Source: JBQTKD01 sp963703165
GTDB lineage: Bacteria > Actinomycetota > Actinomycetes > Sporichthyales > Sporichthyaceae
Direction: 5' to 3'
Assembly (NCBI GenBank): GCA_963703165.1
Contig: OY969798.1
Coordinates: 1,984,001-2,048,000, forward strand
Length of the DNA: 64,000 nucleotides
Part shown: in pieces, positions 51,578-60,153 of the stretch
How positions within the stretch are numbered: position 1 is the first letter of the stretch
How the letters are laid out: every line of letters begins with the position of its first letter
Notes under the pieces: generated by a model
Seen by the model: only the letters and a program-made list of their open reading frames with translations
What the model was told of the DNA's origin: nothing
Databases searched by the model: none
Translations under genes and position numbers: made by a program

Positions 51578-51650
51578 TGGGCCGCCGGGGGATCGAACCC
51601 CGAACCCGCGGATTAAAAGTCCGCTGCTCTGCCAATTGAGCTAGCGGCCC
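51578..51650 (-). tRNA. tRNA-Lys (anticodon UUU)
   Basis: A 73-base cloverleaf on the minus strand. The acceptor gggccgc pairs with gcggccc, the D-arm is gctcaattggcagagc, the anticodon arm is gcgga-cttttaa-tccgc with UUU, and the T-arm loop is ttcgatc. A discriminator A is present and CCA is not encoded. All stems pair fully. Its 3' half is duplicated imperfectly at 40.45 kb. Confidence 0.95.
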
Positions 51651-51734
51651 AGAGCGTTGCGCGACGTCGTCGGCGCGCAGTCGAGAGTACTGGGCGCCGC
51701 CGGCGAGCTCACCTCTATCCGGTTGGATCGGGGT

Positions 51735-52433
51735 GTGGAACGCGTCGAGATCGAGAGCGATGGGGTGCGGTTGCGGGGTGACCTGCACATCGACGAGCAT
51801 TCCGGTCCGCTGGCATTCGTGGTCAGCCACGGGTGGGGCAGCGAGCGGCCCGTCGACATTCCCGCTGCGCTGGCCGCCGAGGGCTTCCCGACGGTGGCCT
51901 ACGACCTGCGCGGACACGGCACGAGCGGCGGGGACCTGGCCACGGCGTCACGCGCGCAGTGGGTCGCAGACCTGGTTGCGGCCCACTCCTGGCTGAGTCG
52001 GCGCCTCCCGGGATGCCGGATCGGGCTGGTCGGGGCGAGCTTCGGCGCCTACCTGAGTCTCGTCGCGCTCGAGCAGTGCGACGTGGCGGCCGTGTCGCTG
52101 CGGGTCCCGGCGAACTTCCTCGACGACGGCTTCGACGCCCCGCACGCCCCGCGGATGGCCCCCGAGGTCCGCACCCTCGACGACCTCCGCCCCGCCGACA
52201 GCGCCGCACTGCGGGCACTGCGGACCTTCGACGGCCTGGTGCAGCTCGTCGACGCCGACCAGGACGCGGTGATCCCGCCGGAGACGGCCGCCTCCTACGT
52301 CGCGGCCGTCGCCCCGGAACGGTTGCGCCACTCGACCTTGCGCGACGCCCCGCACCACCTGGCGACCCCGCAGCTGCGCGCCGCCTACATCGACCTGCTG
52401 GTGTCCTGGGCGACCGGCGTCGTCGCCGCGTAA
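51735..52433 (+). CDS. Alpha/beta-fold hydrolase
   Basis: About 232 residues from GTG 51735; longer frames upstream run into the tRNA promoter. It has the lipid/peptidase-type alpha/beta hydrolase pattern: VVSHGWGSERPVDIP, YDLRGHGTSGGDL, VGASFGAYLSLVAL as nucleophile elbow (GASFG), LVDADQDAVIPPETA with the acid, and DAPHHLATP with the histidine. The dienelactone-hydrolase/BAAT-like class is plausible. The NrtR-like gene starts 12 bases downstream, suggesting one transcript. Confidence 0.8.
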   Translation: MERVEIESDGVRLRGDLHIDEHSGPLAFVVSHGWGSERPVDIPAALAAEGFPTVAYDLRGHGTSGGDLATASRAQWVADLVAAHSWLSRRLPGCRIGLVGASFGAYLSLVALEQCDVAAVSLRVPANFLDDGFDAPHAPRMAPEVRTLDDLRPADSAALRALRTFDGLVQLVDADQDAVIPPETAASYVAAVAPERLRHSTLRDAPHHLATPQLRAAYIDLLVSWATGVVAA

Positions 52434-52444
52434 TCTGCCCGCCG

Positions 52445-53215
52445 ATGCCTCCCCCGCGCGAACGTCGACCGGACTCCGGTGCGGGCTGGGGGCTGCACCG
52501 CAACCAGCCGTGGACCGAGCTCGACGACTGGGACCGGATGACCGTCGCCGCCGACGTCGTCCTGTTGACGGTGCTCGACGGCGAACTGTGCGTGCTGCTG
52601 CACAAGCGCACCTACGAACCGCACCTGGGTAAGTGGGCGATCCCCGGTGGGTTCGTCGCCTACCCCGAGTCCGGCGACCAGACGGTGCTGCGCTCGCTTC
52701 GCGAGAAGGCCGGGCTCGAGTTCATCGGGCACCTCGAACGCCTGGACTGGACGTGGGAACCCGGCCGGGACCCACGCGGCTGGGTCGGGTGCGTGACGCA
52801 CCTGGGCCTGGACGAGGCCTCCCGGTTGCGCGCGGCCGTCGACGCCGACCCGAACGTCGCCCTGGGGCGCGTCACCGTGCCGTGGGCGGGCGAGACCGGC
52901 GGTCCGGTGACGATCGAGGTCAGGAATCGCCCGGTGCGCCTGGCGTTCCTGCACCAGGAGATCGTCGCCGCCGCCGTGAAACGCCTGCGCGGCAAGCTGC
53001 GCTGGACCGACGTCGGCCTGGCACTCATGCCACCGACGTTCACCTTCAAGCAGCTGCAGCAGAGCTACGAGGTCGTGCTCGGCGAGGCCCTGAATCGGGT
53101 CACCTTCCGCCGCATGATGCTCGAGACGCTCGCCCTCATCGAGCCGACGGGCCAGCTGCAGCAGGAGGTCAACCACCGCCCCGCCGAGTTGTACCGCCGG
53201 AAGCCTTCCCCTTAG
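52445..53215 (+). CDS. NrtR-like regulator (Nudix domain plus winged helix)
   Basis: The 256-residue protein has a Nudix-fold N-terminal domain and a C-terminal winged helix (TFTFKQLQQSYEVVLGEALN, then RVTFRRMMLETLALIEPTG and HRPAELYR), the NrtR layout. The Nudix box begins GGFVAYPES but the REUxEE core reads RSLREK, so the catalytic glutamate pair is lost. The domain thus likely senses ADP-ribose or a related nucleotide without cleaving it. NrtR proteins regulate NAD synthesis or sugar genes, but no such gene is adjacent. Confidence 0.82.
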   Translation: MPPPRERRPDSGAGWGLHRNQPWTELDDWDRMTVAADVVLLTVLDGELCVLLHKRTYEPHLGKWAIPGGFVAYPESGDQTVLRSLREKAGLEFIGHLERLDWTWEPGRDPRGWVGCVTHLGLDEASRLRAAVDADPNVALGRVTVPWAGETGGPVTIEVRNRPVRLAFLHQEIVAAAVKRLRGKLRWTDVGLALMPPTFTFKQLQQSYEVVLGEALNRVTFRRMMLETLALIEPTGQLQQEVNHRPAELYRRKPSP

Positions 53216-53266
53216 GACAGACTCTGAACTAACCTTCCGATACTTGTTGTCGGAAGGAGTTGCGGC

Positions 53267-53698
53267 ATGGATACGACCGGAGTCATCCGACAGACGATCG
53301 AGGTACCGGCCGAGGAGTCGTGGGCGGCTATCCGCGGGATCGACGGCCTGGACCGCTGGTTCCCGATCATCCACGGCTGCACGGTCAAGGGCAGCGGCGT
53401 CGGTGCGTTGCGCATCCTCGCCATCGGGGACGGCGCCGAACTGCACGACCAGATCGAGAAGATCGACGACGCCACCCGCACCTTTGTCTACCTGCGCACC
53501 GTGCACCCGTTCCCCTGCAATCGGTACGTGGGCACGGTCGTCGTCTCCGAACTCGGGCCGAGCCGCAGCGAGGTGACCTGGACGATCGAGACCGACGTCT
53601 CCCCCGCGAACCGCGAGGGGCTCTCCGCCTTCGTGACCAGCGCGATCGGCGACGGCCTTGTCGGGATGGCGGCCGAACTGGAGTCCGCGCGCGGCTGA
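53267..53698 (+). CDS. SRPBCC (START/Bet v1-like) family protein
   Basis: The 143-residue protein has the hydrophobic-pocket SRPBCC fold: IRQTIEVPAEESWAAIRGID, the GLDRWFPIIHGCTVKGSG turn and VSELGPSRSEVTWTIETD, then a long C-terminal helix. It resembles polyketide cyclase/MxaD-type proteins that bind small hydrophobic ligands; neither ligand nor reaction can be read. ATG 53267 has gaaggagttgcgg upstream, a strong ribosome-binding site. Confidence 0.82.
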   Translation: MDTTGVIRQTIEVPAEESWAAIRGIDGLDRWFPIIHGCTVKGSGVGALRILAIGDGAELHDQIEKIDDATRTFVYLRTVHPFPCNRYVGTVVVSELGPSRSEVTWTIETDVSPANREGLSAFVTSAIGDGLVGMAAELESARG

Positions 53699-53720
53699 AT
53701 CAGCCCGCCTGTCAGCCGGT

Positions 53721-53762
53721 ACAGCAACATGTCAGCCGGTACTCGGGCTGACATGTTGCTGT
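53721..53762. repeat. Long perfect inverted repeat
   Basis: Two 17-base arms (53721-53737 and 53746-53762) are perfect reverse complements around an eight-base loop. The sequence gtcagccggtac is also directly repeated just before it (53711 and 53731). It may be a terminator for the SRPBCC gene or a dispersed palindromic repeat; there is no T-run. Confidence 0.6.
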
Positions 53763-53815
53763 AGGGGACGACGTCCCTGAGTAGTTCCGAACCGCCCGGT
53801 TGTTACCCTGGAGTA

Positions 53816-54682
53816 ATGGAGCGACCGGACGTACTCGAGACCGAGCTGCTCGAGCTGCCCGGCGACGGTCTGACGCTGCGCGCCGAGGCCGTCGGCCCCG
53901 CCGACGGTCGCCCGGTCCTGCTCATCCACGGCGGCGGGCAGACCCGCGGCTCGTGGGGCGGCGCGCTTCCGGCGTTGGCGGAGCGCGGCTTCCGGGCCGT
54001 GGCCGTCGACCAGCGCGGACACGGCGACAGCGACTGGGCGCAGGACGGCATCTACAACCCGCCGAGCTTCGCCGCGGACCTGGTTCCCGCGGTCCGCGCC
54101 CTGGGACCGCAGCCGGTCGTCCTCGTCGGAGCGAGCATGGGTGGTCTGGCCTCGCTGCTGGCCGCGTCGAAGCTGGGGCCCGCGGTGGCGGGGGTCGTGC
54201 TCGTCGACATCGTGCCACGCATCCGGGTGGCCGGCGCCGCACGCGTCGTCGACTTCATGCGCGCTGCCCCCGACGGCTTCGCCGATCTGGAGTCCGCCGC
54301 GGAGGCGATCTCGGAGTACCTGCCGCACCGTCAGCGCTCCGGGGTGAGCCCCGGCCTGCGGCGCAACCTGCGCCAGCGCGACGACGGCCGCTGGGTGTGG
54401 CACTGGGACCCGCGCATGGTGGGTCAGTGGAACGTCGAGGTGAACGTCAACGGTGCGCAGCGCGAGCTCGAGGACGCCGCGCGACGCACCCAGGCGCCGC
54501 TCATGCTGATCCGCGGCGCGCTGTCCGACGTCGTCGACGACCAAGGCGTCGCCGAGTTCCAGGCACTGGTCCCGACCCTGCAGGTGGTCGATCTCGCCGA
54601 CGCCGCCCACACCGCCGCAGCCGACGACAACGACGCCTTCATCGGCGCCGTCCTCGACTTCGTGGAGCAGCTTCCCCGCTAG
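53816..54682 (+). CDS. Alpha/beta-fold hydrolase
   Basis: The 288-residue protein shows LLIHGGGQTRGSWGGALP, VAVDQRGHGDSDWA and VVLVGASMGGLASLLAA (nucleophile elbow GASMG). A lid-like insertion with a run of charged residues follows, and DLADAAHTAAADDND carries the histidine. It belongs to the broad epoxide-hydrolase/haloperoxidase-like branch; a serine nucleophile argues for an esterase or lactonase. A four-base overlap of its stop with that of the acyl-CoA dehydrogenase on the other strand marks tight convergence. Confidence 0.85.
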   Translation: MERPDVLETELLELPGDGLTLRAEAVGPADGRPVLLIHGGGQTRGSWGGALPALAERGFRAVAVDQRGHGDSDWAQDGIYNPPSFAADLVPAVRALGPQPVVLVGASMGGLASLLAASKLGPAVAGVVLVDIVPRIRVAGAARVVDFMRAAPDGFADLESAAEAISEYLPHRQRSGVSPGLRRNLRQRDDGRWVWHWDPRMVGQWNVEVNVNGAQRELEDAARRTQAPLMLIRGALSDVVDDQGVAEFQALVPTLQVVDLADAAHTAAADDNDAFIGAVLDFVEQLPR

Positions 54683-55839
54683 TCGCCCAGGCCCATCGAC
54701 CGGCCGATGATCTCCTTCATGATCTCGGTCGTGCCGCCGTAGATGGTCTGCACGCGCGAGTCCAGGAACGCCTTCGCGACGGGGTACTCGGACATGAAGC
54801 CGTAGCCACCGTGCAGCTGCAGGCACTGGGTGATGACCTTGAGCTGCAGCTCGCTGCACCAGTATTTGGCCTTCGCGGCCTCGACCTCGGTGAGCTTGCC
54901 GAACACCAGCTCGTGGATGCAGCGGTCGACGTAGACCTGCGCGATATCCAGCTCGGTCTGCAGCTCGGCCAGGGTGAACCGGCTGTTCTGGAACGTGCCG
55001 ATGGGCTTGCCGAACGCGGTGCGCGACTTCACGTAGTCCAGCGTCAGATCGAGGATCTTGCGGGCACCGGCGACCGCACCGACGGCGATCGACATGCGCT
55101 CCTCGGGCAGGTTCGCCATCAGCGCCGCGAAGCCGCGACCCTCCTCGCCGACGACGTTCTCGGCCGGCACCCGGACCTCGTCGAAGTGCAGCTCCGCGGT
55201 GTCGGAGGCACGCAGGCCGATCTTGTCCAGCTTGCGGCCGCGCTCGAAGCCCGGCATGCCGCGCTCGACCGCCAGGAGCGTCAAACCCTTGTGCGCAGGC
55301 ACATCCGGGTTGGTGCGGGCAACAACGAGGACCAGGTCGGCGTGGATGCCGGAGGAGATGAAGGTCTTGGACCCGGACACGATCCAGTCCGAACCGTCGC
55401 GCACGGCCTTGGTGCGGATGCCCTGCAGGTCGCTCCCGGTGTTCGGCTCGGTCATGCCGATCGCGACGATGAGCTCGCCGCGGCCGAACGCCGGCAGCCA
55501 ACGTGCCTTCTGCTCGTCGGTGGTCTGGTTCAGCATGTACGGCGCGAGCACATCGGTCTGCAGGTTGAACATGGGCCCGAGCGCGAAGGCCTTGCAGGAC
55601 TCCTCGCCGAGAATGGCGTTGAAGCGCCAGTCGTCCTGCACGCCGCCGCCGCCGAACTCCTCGGGGACGTTGAAGCCGAGCACGCCCTGCTTGCCCGCCT
55701 CGACGTAGACCTGCTTGTCGACGAGCCCGTCGGCCTCCCACTTGTCGTGGTGCGGCGTCACGTGACGTGCCAGGAACTCCCGGCAGGTGTCCCGGAACTG
55801 CTCGTGCTCAGGTTCGAAGATTGTCCGCTGAAGGCCCAT
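54679..55839 (-). CDS. Acyl-CoA dehydrogenase
   Basis: The 386-residue ACAD has IFEPEHEQFRDTCREFLARH, GVLGFNVPEEFGGGG, AIGMTEPNTGSDLQGI with the substrate/FAD loop, and SRTAFGKPIGTFQNSRFTLA. QLHGGYGFMSEYPVAKAFLD and TIYGGTTEIMKEIIGRSMG follow, where the YGGTTEI loop contains the catalytic-type Glu of long- and short-chain enzymes. It oxidises an acyl-CoA to the 2-enoyl-CoA. ATG 55839 gives the standard length; no ribosome-binding site is evident, so it may be leaderless. Confidence 0.92.
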   Translation of the reverse strand: MGLQRTIFEPEHEQFRDTCREFLARHVTPHHDKWEADGLVDKQVYVEAGKQGVLGFNVPEEFGGGGVQDDWRFNAILGEESCKAFALGPMFNLQTDVLAPYMLNQTTDEQKARWLPAFGRGELIVAIGMTEPNTGSDLQGIRTKAVRDGSDWIVSGSKTFISSGIHADLVLVVARTNPDVPAHKGLTLLAVERGMPGFERGRKLDKIGLRASDTAELHFDEVRVPAENVVGEEGRGFAALMANLPEERMSIAVGAVAGARKILDLTLDYVKSRTAFGKPIGTFQNSRFTLAELQTELDIAQVYVDRCIHELVFGKLTEVEAAKAKYWCSELQLKVITQCLQLHGGYGFMSEYPVAKAFLDSRVQTIYGGTTEIMKEIIGRSMGLGD

Positions 55840-55908
55840 GCGCCCGATGCTACTGGGCGGTAGCACAATGCGGCAGCCCCCAAAAATGGGCAGCCACGAA
55901 CGCCAGGA

Positions 55909-56364
55909 CTAACCCGACTGCTCCGCCATCCGCCGGCCCATCTCCTCCTCGGAGACGTCCTCGACGTGCGAGGCAATGTGCCACTTGTGACCCCACGGAT
56001 CGACGAACGCGGCCGAGCGGTCGCCGTAGAACTGGTCCTTCGGCTCCATCTCGGAGGTCGCGCCCGCCTTGACCGCGGCGGCGTGGAGCGCGTCGACGTC
56101 CGTCACGTACATCATCACGCTGACCGGCGACCCGCCGAGGTCCTTGGGGTCCCGGTTGCCCCAGTCCGGATTCGCATCGGCCAGCATCACCATGCTGTCC
56201 CCGAACTCGATCTCGGCGTGCCCGATCAGGTCGCCGGGCATCGGCATACGCATGCGTTCCTTGCCACCGAGCACCGAGACGTACCAGTCGATCGCAGCGG
56301 CGGCCCCGGCAACGGCCAGGTACGGGATGACGCGCGGGTAGCCGTCGGGGATGGGGTTGACCAT
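55909..56364 (-). CDS. VOC-family protein (PhnB-like)
   Basis: The 151-residue protein has the paired beta-alpha-beta-beta-beta modules of the vicinal oxygen chelate fold: YLAVAGAAAAIDWYVSVLGG, MPMPGDLIGHAEIEFGDS, then AAAVKAGATSEMEPKDQFYG and FVDPWGHKWHIASH. It resembles PhnB/DUF1428-like proteins without clear metal-ligand conservation. The function is unknown; these are often small-molecule binders or isomerases. The start ATG 56364 has gaaggagc upstream. Confidence 0.82.
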   Translation of the reverse strand: MVNPIPDGYPRVIPYLAVAGAAAAIDWYVSVLGGKERMRMPMPGDLIGHAEIEFGDSMVMLADANPDWGNRDPKDLGGSPVSVMMYVTDVDALHAAAVKAGATSEMEPKDQFYGDRSAAFVDPWGHKWHIASHVEDVSEEEMGRRMAEQSG

Positions 56365-56453
56365 GGGAGCTCCTTCGTCGAGGACGATGTTGCGAACCTA
56401 GACGTACCCTCTGACAGCCGCTGATCCCGCGAATGTCGCCCTAGGCTGGGCAC

Positions 56454-57662
56454 GTGCCCGGCCGTCCTCGCCTGCTCGCCCTCGCGGCGGCGCTGGTGCT
56501 GTTGGCCGGGTGTGCCGACTCGACCGGAGGCGCCGGCTCCACCGTGCCGGTCGACCCGGGGAACCTGCCCGAGACAGCGGTCGCGGTGGAGGGGCCGGCG
56601 TTCACCGGATCGGTGCGCGACGCCGCGGGCAAGTCGATGCCTGGCGCCGCGGTGGTGGTGACGTTGCTGCGCAGCACGGCCGAGCGCAGCCAGATCGCCG
56701 TCGGGGCAGCCGCGAGCCTGGGCATGACGTGCCTGTTCAACGCCCGCGGGTGCAAAGCCCCGACGGAGCGGCGCAACAGCGCCCTCGACGGAACCTTCGC
56801 GGTCCCGCTGCCCAAGAACAACGGCGACGCCCCGGTCGGAGCCGCGATCACGGTGGTGGCATCGGTCGGCGCGGCAGCGTACGGAACCCGGGTGGGCACG
56901 ACGTTGTTGTTGCCGGCCAAGGACGCCGGCGGTACCGAGATCGACGTGCCGGTCGCAGCCGCACCCCTGCAGCTGAAGCGTTCGGGCACTCGGTTGAACG
57001 TGACGATGCCCGCGGTCAAGACGGCCAAGGCCACCGACGCAGCCAGCCTGACGGTCAGTCAGCTCACGGCGGAGGGGGACGTCTCCGGCGTGACGACCGA
57101 CCTCACCGGCACGGACGTGACACTACCGTTCGATCTGCGCCTTGCCGAGGACAGCCGACTCCTCCTCAACGTCACCCAGTCCGCCAGGATCGGCAAACGG
57201 GAGGGCCGGCTGAGCGCGACCCGGATCCTGACCGGCGACGTCGTCCCTGCCAGCCGCGACGCTGCCTGCTCCGTCACCGACGCCAAGGGCAAGCAACGCA
57301 AGCAGGCCGAGTGCGGGCTGACCGACGGGATCCTCGGCACGTCCTGGACCCCCGACGACGACCCGCGCTGCGCGCAGGGCCCCTGCCCCGGCACCGCACA
57401 GAAGGACCACCGCAACGTGCTGATCACCCTGCCGAAGGCCGTGGCCGCGAAGTTCCTCGTCGTGCGCGGCTGCGGTTTCACCTGCACGGTGACCGTCAGC
57501 GCGGACGGCAAGCGGTACCGGGATCTGCCCGAGCCCAAGAACTCCGGCACGTCCGGCTTCTACGCCCAGCCGCTGTCCGGCGCCTCGGTCCGCTACATCC
57601 GCATCCGCACCGCGACCGGTGGCTTCTTCACCAGCCTGCGCGAGGTCTCACTGTTCCGCTGA
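56454..57662 (+). CDS. Lipoprotein with carboxypeptidase-regulatory-like and discoidin-like domains
   Basis: The 402-residue precursor has a lipoprotein signal (LALAAALVLLAGCADS). The segment at about 48-150 starts FTGSVRDAAGKSMPGAAVVV, typical of carboxypeptidase-regulatory-like folds, and carries two cysteines. The C-terminal part has KFLVVRGCGFTCTVTVSADG and ends VRYIRIRTATGGFF then LREVSLF, the closing strand of F5/8-type discoidin domains. Ligand binding at the cell surface is likely. The gene starts at GTG and is followed by a repeat region. Confidence 0.65.
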   Translation: MPGRPRLLALAAALVLLAGCADSTGGAGSTVPVDPGNLPETAVAVEGPAFTGSVRDAAGKSMPGAAVVVTLLRSTAERSQIAVGAAASLGMTCLFNARGCKAPTERRNSALDGTFAVPLPKNNGDAPVGAAITVVASVGAAAYGTRVGTTLLLPAKDAGGTEIDVPVAAAPLQLKRSGTRLNVTMPAVKTAKATDAASLTVSQLTAEGDVSGVTTDLTGTDVTLPFDLRLAEDSRLLLNVTQSARIGKREGRLSATRILTGDVVPASRDAACSVTDAKGKQRKQAECGLTDGILGTSWTPDDDPRCAQGPCPGTAQKDHRNVLITLPKAVAAKFLVVRGCGFTCTVTVSADGKRYRDLPEPKNSGTSGFYAQPLSGASVRYIRIRTATGGFFTSLREVSLFR

Positions 57663-57664
57663 GC

Positions 57665-57815
57665 CACCGTCGCCCAGGCATCCATGCCTCTGCCCCCCCA
57701 GCGGACATCCCTCTCTCGCCATGGTCGCCAGGGCATCGATGCCCCTGCGATCACGCAAACCGGACATATCACCCGCGGACATGGTCACCAAGGCACCGAT
57801 GCCCGTATGACAAGG
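57665..57815. repeat. Three imperfect tandem repeats with palindromic cores
   Basis: Units at 57665-57719, 57720-57779 and 57780-57815 share the layout c(a)tggtcgcc-a-gggcatcgatgccc. The palindrome in the middle unit (GGGCATCGATGCCC) is perfect and the other two are near-palindromes. The first two units also share cggacat. They fill the space between two convergent genes and may act as a bidirectional terminator. Confidence 0.55.
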
Positions 57816-57851
57816 CGCGGGAGCTGAGCGGCGAAGCGGCGGGGCGGGGGA

Positions 57852-60122
57852 CTACGGCGGCGGCTCTTCCTGTGCCGACCAGGGGCCGAAGGCGGCGAGG
57901 TCGCGGATGCGTCCACCGAGCGCGCGCATCTCGGCGTCGGGCTTGGCCGTCGCCGCGATCTTCGCGATCCGTTCGGTGTTGAACGCGACGTCGTAACGGG
58001 ACGTCAGGAAGGCCTTGATGTTGGTCGCCTCGCGGTCGCCGAACGACAGCCGCCACTCGGCCAGCAGGACGTCCCACGTCTTGCCCGGGACGAAGTCCTC
58101 GGCCGGCAGGTAACAGATGACGTCGGGGGCGGACAGCGTCTCCAACCGGATGCGGTGCGCACGGCGGGCCCGGATCGCGCGGGTCAGCAGGTTCTGCATC
58201 CACCGCGCCTCCGCGCCGGGCAGTTTGCCCAGCGGCACCAGGGCCCGCACCGCCGCCTCGGTACGCCCGGCGGCGACGAGCTTCTGCACCTTCTCCCACA
58301 CCGGCGCGATGGTGGCCCGCGCGATGTTGTCCACCACGATGACGATCGCCGCGTCGGTGAAGTCCCACAGCAGCCCGGCGTTGGCCAGCGACACCATCTG
58401 CTTCGCGCCACCCACCGGGTAGATGACGCTCCACTGGTCGAGGTCCTCGGACAGCAGCGAACCGAGCACGACCTCGTCGTGCTTGCCCTCGACGATGACG
58501 ATGCAGCGCACCATCTGCAGCAGGTCCGCGGGGGTGAGCCCCAGGTCGTGGCTCATCGACTCGCGCTCGATCTCCTCGCGCAGGTCGAGGTCCATCGGCT
58601 GCGCCGTGGCTGCGCCGGAACCCAGCCGCGCGACGTGCACCAGCGAGGCCCGGCCCGGGTCCAGCAACGCCGGGGAGTGCGTGGCGACGACGATCCGCAC
58701 ACCGGACTCCGCGGCGATGCGCACCAACGCGTCGGGCAGTTCCGCCTCCGCACGGCGGTGCAGGCCGGACTCGGGCTCGTCGCAGAGGAAGGCCACCTGC
58801 ACGTGAGCCGGGGAGGCCATCGACACGGCCAAGGCGCAGGACAGCGACGCCCACCGTTTCTGCGCCGTGGAGAGGGCACTCATCGGAAGTGATGTTCCGT
58901 CAGGGAACGTGGCGACCCAGATGGGCAACTGGCCGGCCAGCCACCCGTTGGGGTCGCCCGGCGCGAAGGTCAGTTCCGGGGCGTCAGGGAAGACGTAGCG
59001 CAGAAAACGGCTGGCGTTGGCTGTGAGCCCGGCGAGCAGCGGTTCGACGTCAGGGTGCAGCACGGACCCGCCGGCGGCGAACTCCGCGAGCACCCGCCCG
59101 GCTGCGGCGCGCAGGATGTGTTCGCGGGTGAAGCGGTCGACGTCGTCGGTGGTGGTCTCGTCGGTGACCATCGCGATCAGCGGCGCGTGCACCGTGGCGA
59201 CCTCGAGCATCGGCACGGACACCCAGGCCGGCCACGGCACAGCGGCGACGTCCCCCACCGGAGGCGTGTTCCGCCCGGGCGGGGCATACCCGCGGCCGTT
59301 GATGAACGGGTCGGAGACGTCCGAGAGCTCGCGCCACGGGAAGCCGGAGTTCGACGGCTGGCCCGGGTCGTAGGACGCGCGCTCGGGCGACAGCCAGGAC
59401 GGGTTGGGATCGTCGTCCTCGCGCGGCGGCGGAGCGGGCCGGGCGCGGTCCTGTGTGATGACGGCGCCGGCAGCCGGAGCGGCGGGCGAGGCCGCGGCAT
59501 AGACACTCCACCGCGGCTCGGCGCGGGATCCCGTCGCTCGCAGCACGAAATGCCCACCGGTGGCGACCTCGGCGATCACCGGCGCGTGGAACCGCAGGGA
59601 CTCCCCGATCGGCTCCAACTCGGCGAACAGCGTCGACTGCGCCGCGAAGTGCGCCATGACGAGTTCGCGCATGTCGTCGGGGCTGTGTTCCTCGTCGACG
59701 ACGGCGGTGGTGAAGGAGCGGAAGTCCTCGAGCACCTCGACGTAGTCATCGCCGCCGCCCTCATCGAACTCCTCGTCGCGGCGGCGGGCGAAGTGCGCGA
59801 CGACGTCGCCACGCAACCGGTTGAGGTGCTCGCGCATGCCCCGGGTGAGGGCACCGCGCCACGGGTCCCGGAGCTCGTCGATGTCGATGTCCGTGCCGGT
59901 GACGTCGACATGGACCAGGCCCCAGCTGTCCTCGAGACGCTCTCCGCGCAGGGCCGCGATCACGGCCTTGAGCAGGCGGGTCTTGCCGACGCCGTTACGT
60001 CCGTAGAGGGCCAGCAGCGGGTCGGTCAGCGGGATGTGCACCCGGCCGATCGGCGGGGGTCCGCACACCGTGACGCCCAGGAGGCGGATGGCGGACGTGG
60101 CCTCCGGGCTCGGCTGTGGCAT
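57852..60122 (-). CDS. OLD-type ATPase with C-terminal TOPRIM domain
   Basis: The 756-residue protein has an ABC/SMC-type ATPase: Walker A YGRNGVGKTRLLKAV (residues 41-50), an ABC-signature-like ALSTAQKRWASLSCALA, Walker B VAFLCDEPESGLHRRAE and the His switch VVATHSPALLDPG. The C-terminal TOPRIM-like part has CIVIVEGKHDEVVLGSLL and DAAIVIVVDN, placing acidic residues as in OLD nucleases. OLD proteins are DNA nucleases in phage exclusion and defence. No GajB-type helicase is adjacent, so it is closest to a stand-alone (class 1-like) protein. ATG 60122 has no ribosome-binding site, suggesting leaderless expression. Confidence 0.78.
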   Translation of the reverse strand: MPQPSPEATSAIRLLGVTVCGPPPIGRVHIPLTDPLLALYGRNGVGKTRLLKAVIAALRGERLEDSWGLVHVDVTGTDIDIDELRDPWRGALTRGMREHLNRLRGDVVAHFARRRDEEFDEGGGDDYVEVLEDFRSFTTAVVDEEHSPDDMRELVMAHFAAQSTLFAELEPIGESLRFHAPVIAEVATGGHFVLRATGSRAEPRWSVYAAASPAAPAAGAVITQDRARPAPPPREDDDPNPSWLSPERASYDPGQPSNSGFPWRELSDVSDPFINGRGYAPPGRNTPPVGDVAAVPWPAWVSVPMLEVATVHAPLIAMVTDETTTDDVDRFTREHILRAAAGRVLAEFAAGGSVLHPDVEPLLAGLTANASRFLRYVFPDAPELTFAPGDPNGWLAGQLPIWVATFPDGTSLPMSALSTAQKRWASLSCALAVSMASPAHVQVAFLCDEPESGLHRRAEAELPDALVRIAAESGVRIVVATHSPALLDPGRASLVHVARLGSGAATAQPMDLDLREEIERESMSHDLGLTPADLLQMVRCIVIVEGKHDEVVLGSLLSEDLDQWSVIYPVGGAKQMVSLANAGLLWDFTDAAIVIVVDNIARATIAPVWEKVQKLVAAGRTEAAVRALVPLGKLPGAEARWMQNLLTRAIRARRAHRIRLETLSAPDVICYLPAEDFVPGKTWDVLLAEWRLSFGDREATNIKAFLTSRYDVAFNTERIAKIAATAKPDAEMRALGGRIRDLAAFGPWSAQEEPPP

Positions 60123-60153
60123 GCACGGCAGGCTAGTCGGAGAGGATGCGGAC

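Noticed and set aside
57665..57815. CRISPR array
   Set aside because: Only three units, imperfect repeats, no constant spacer length and no cas genes; better described as tandem palindromic repeats.
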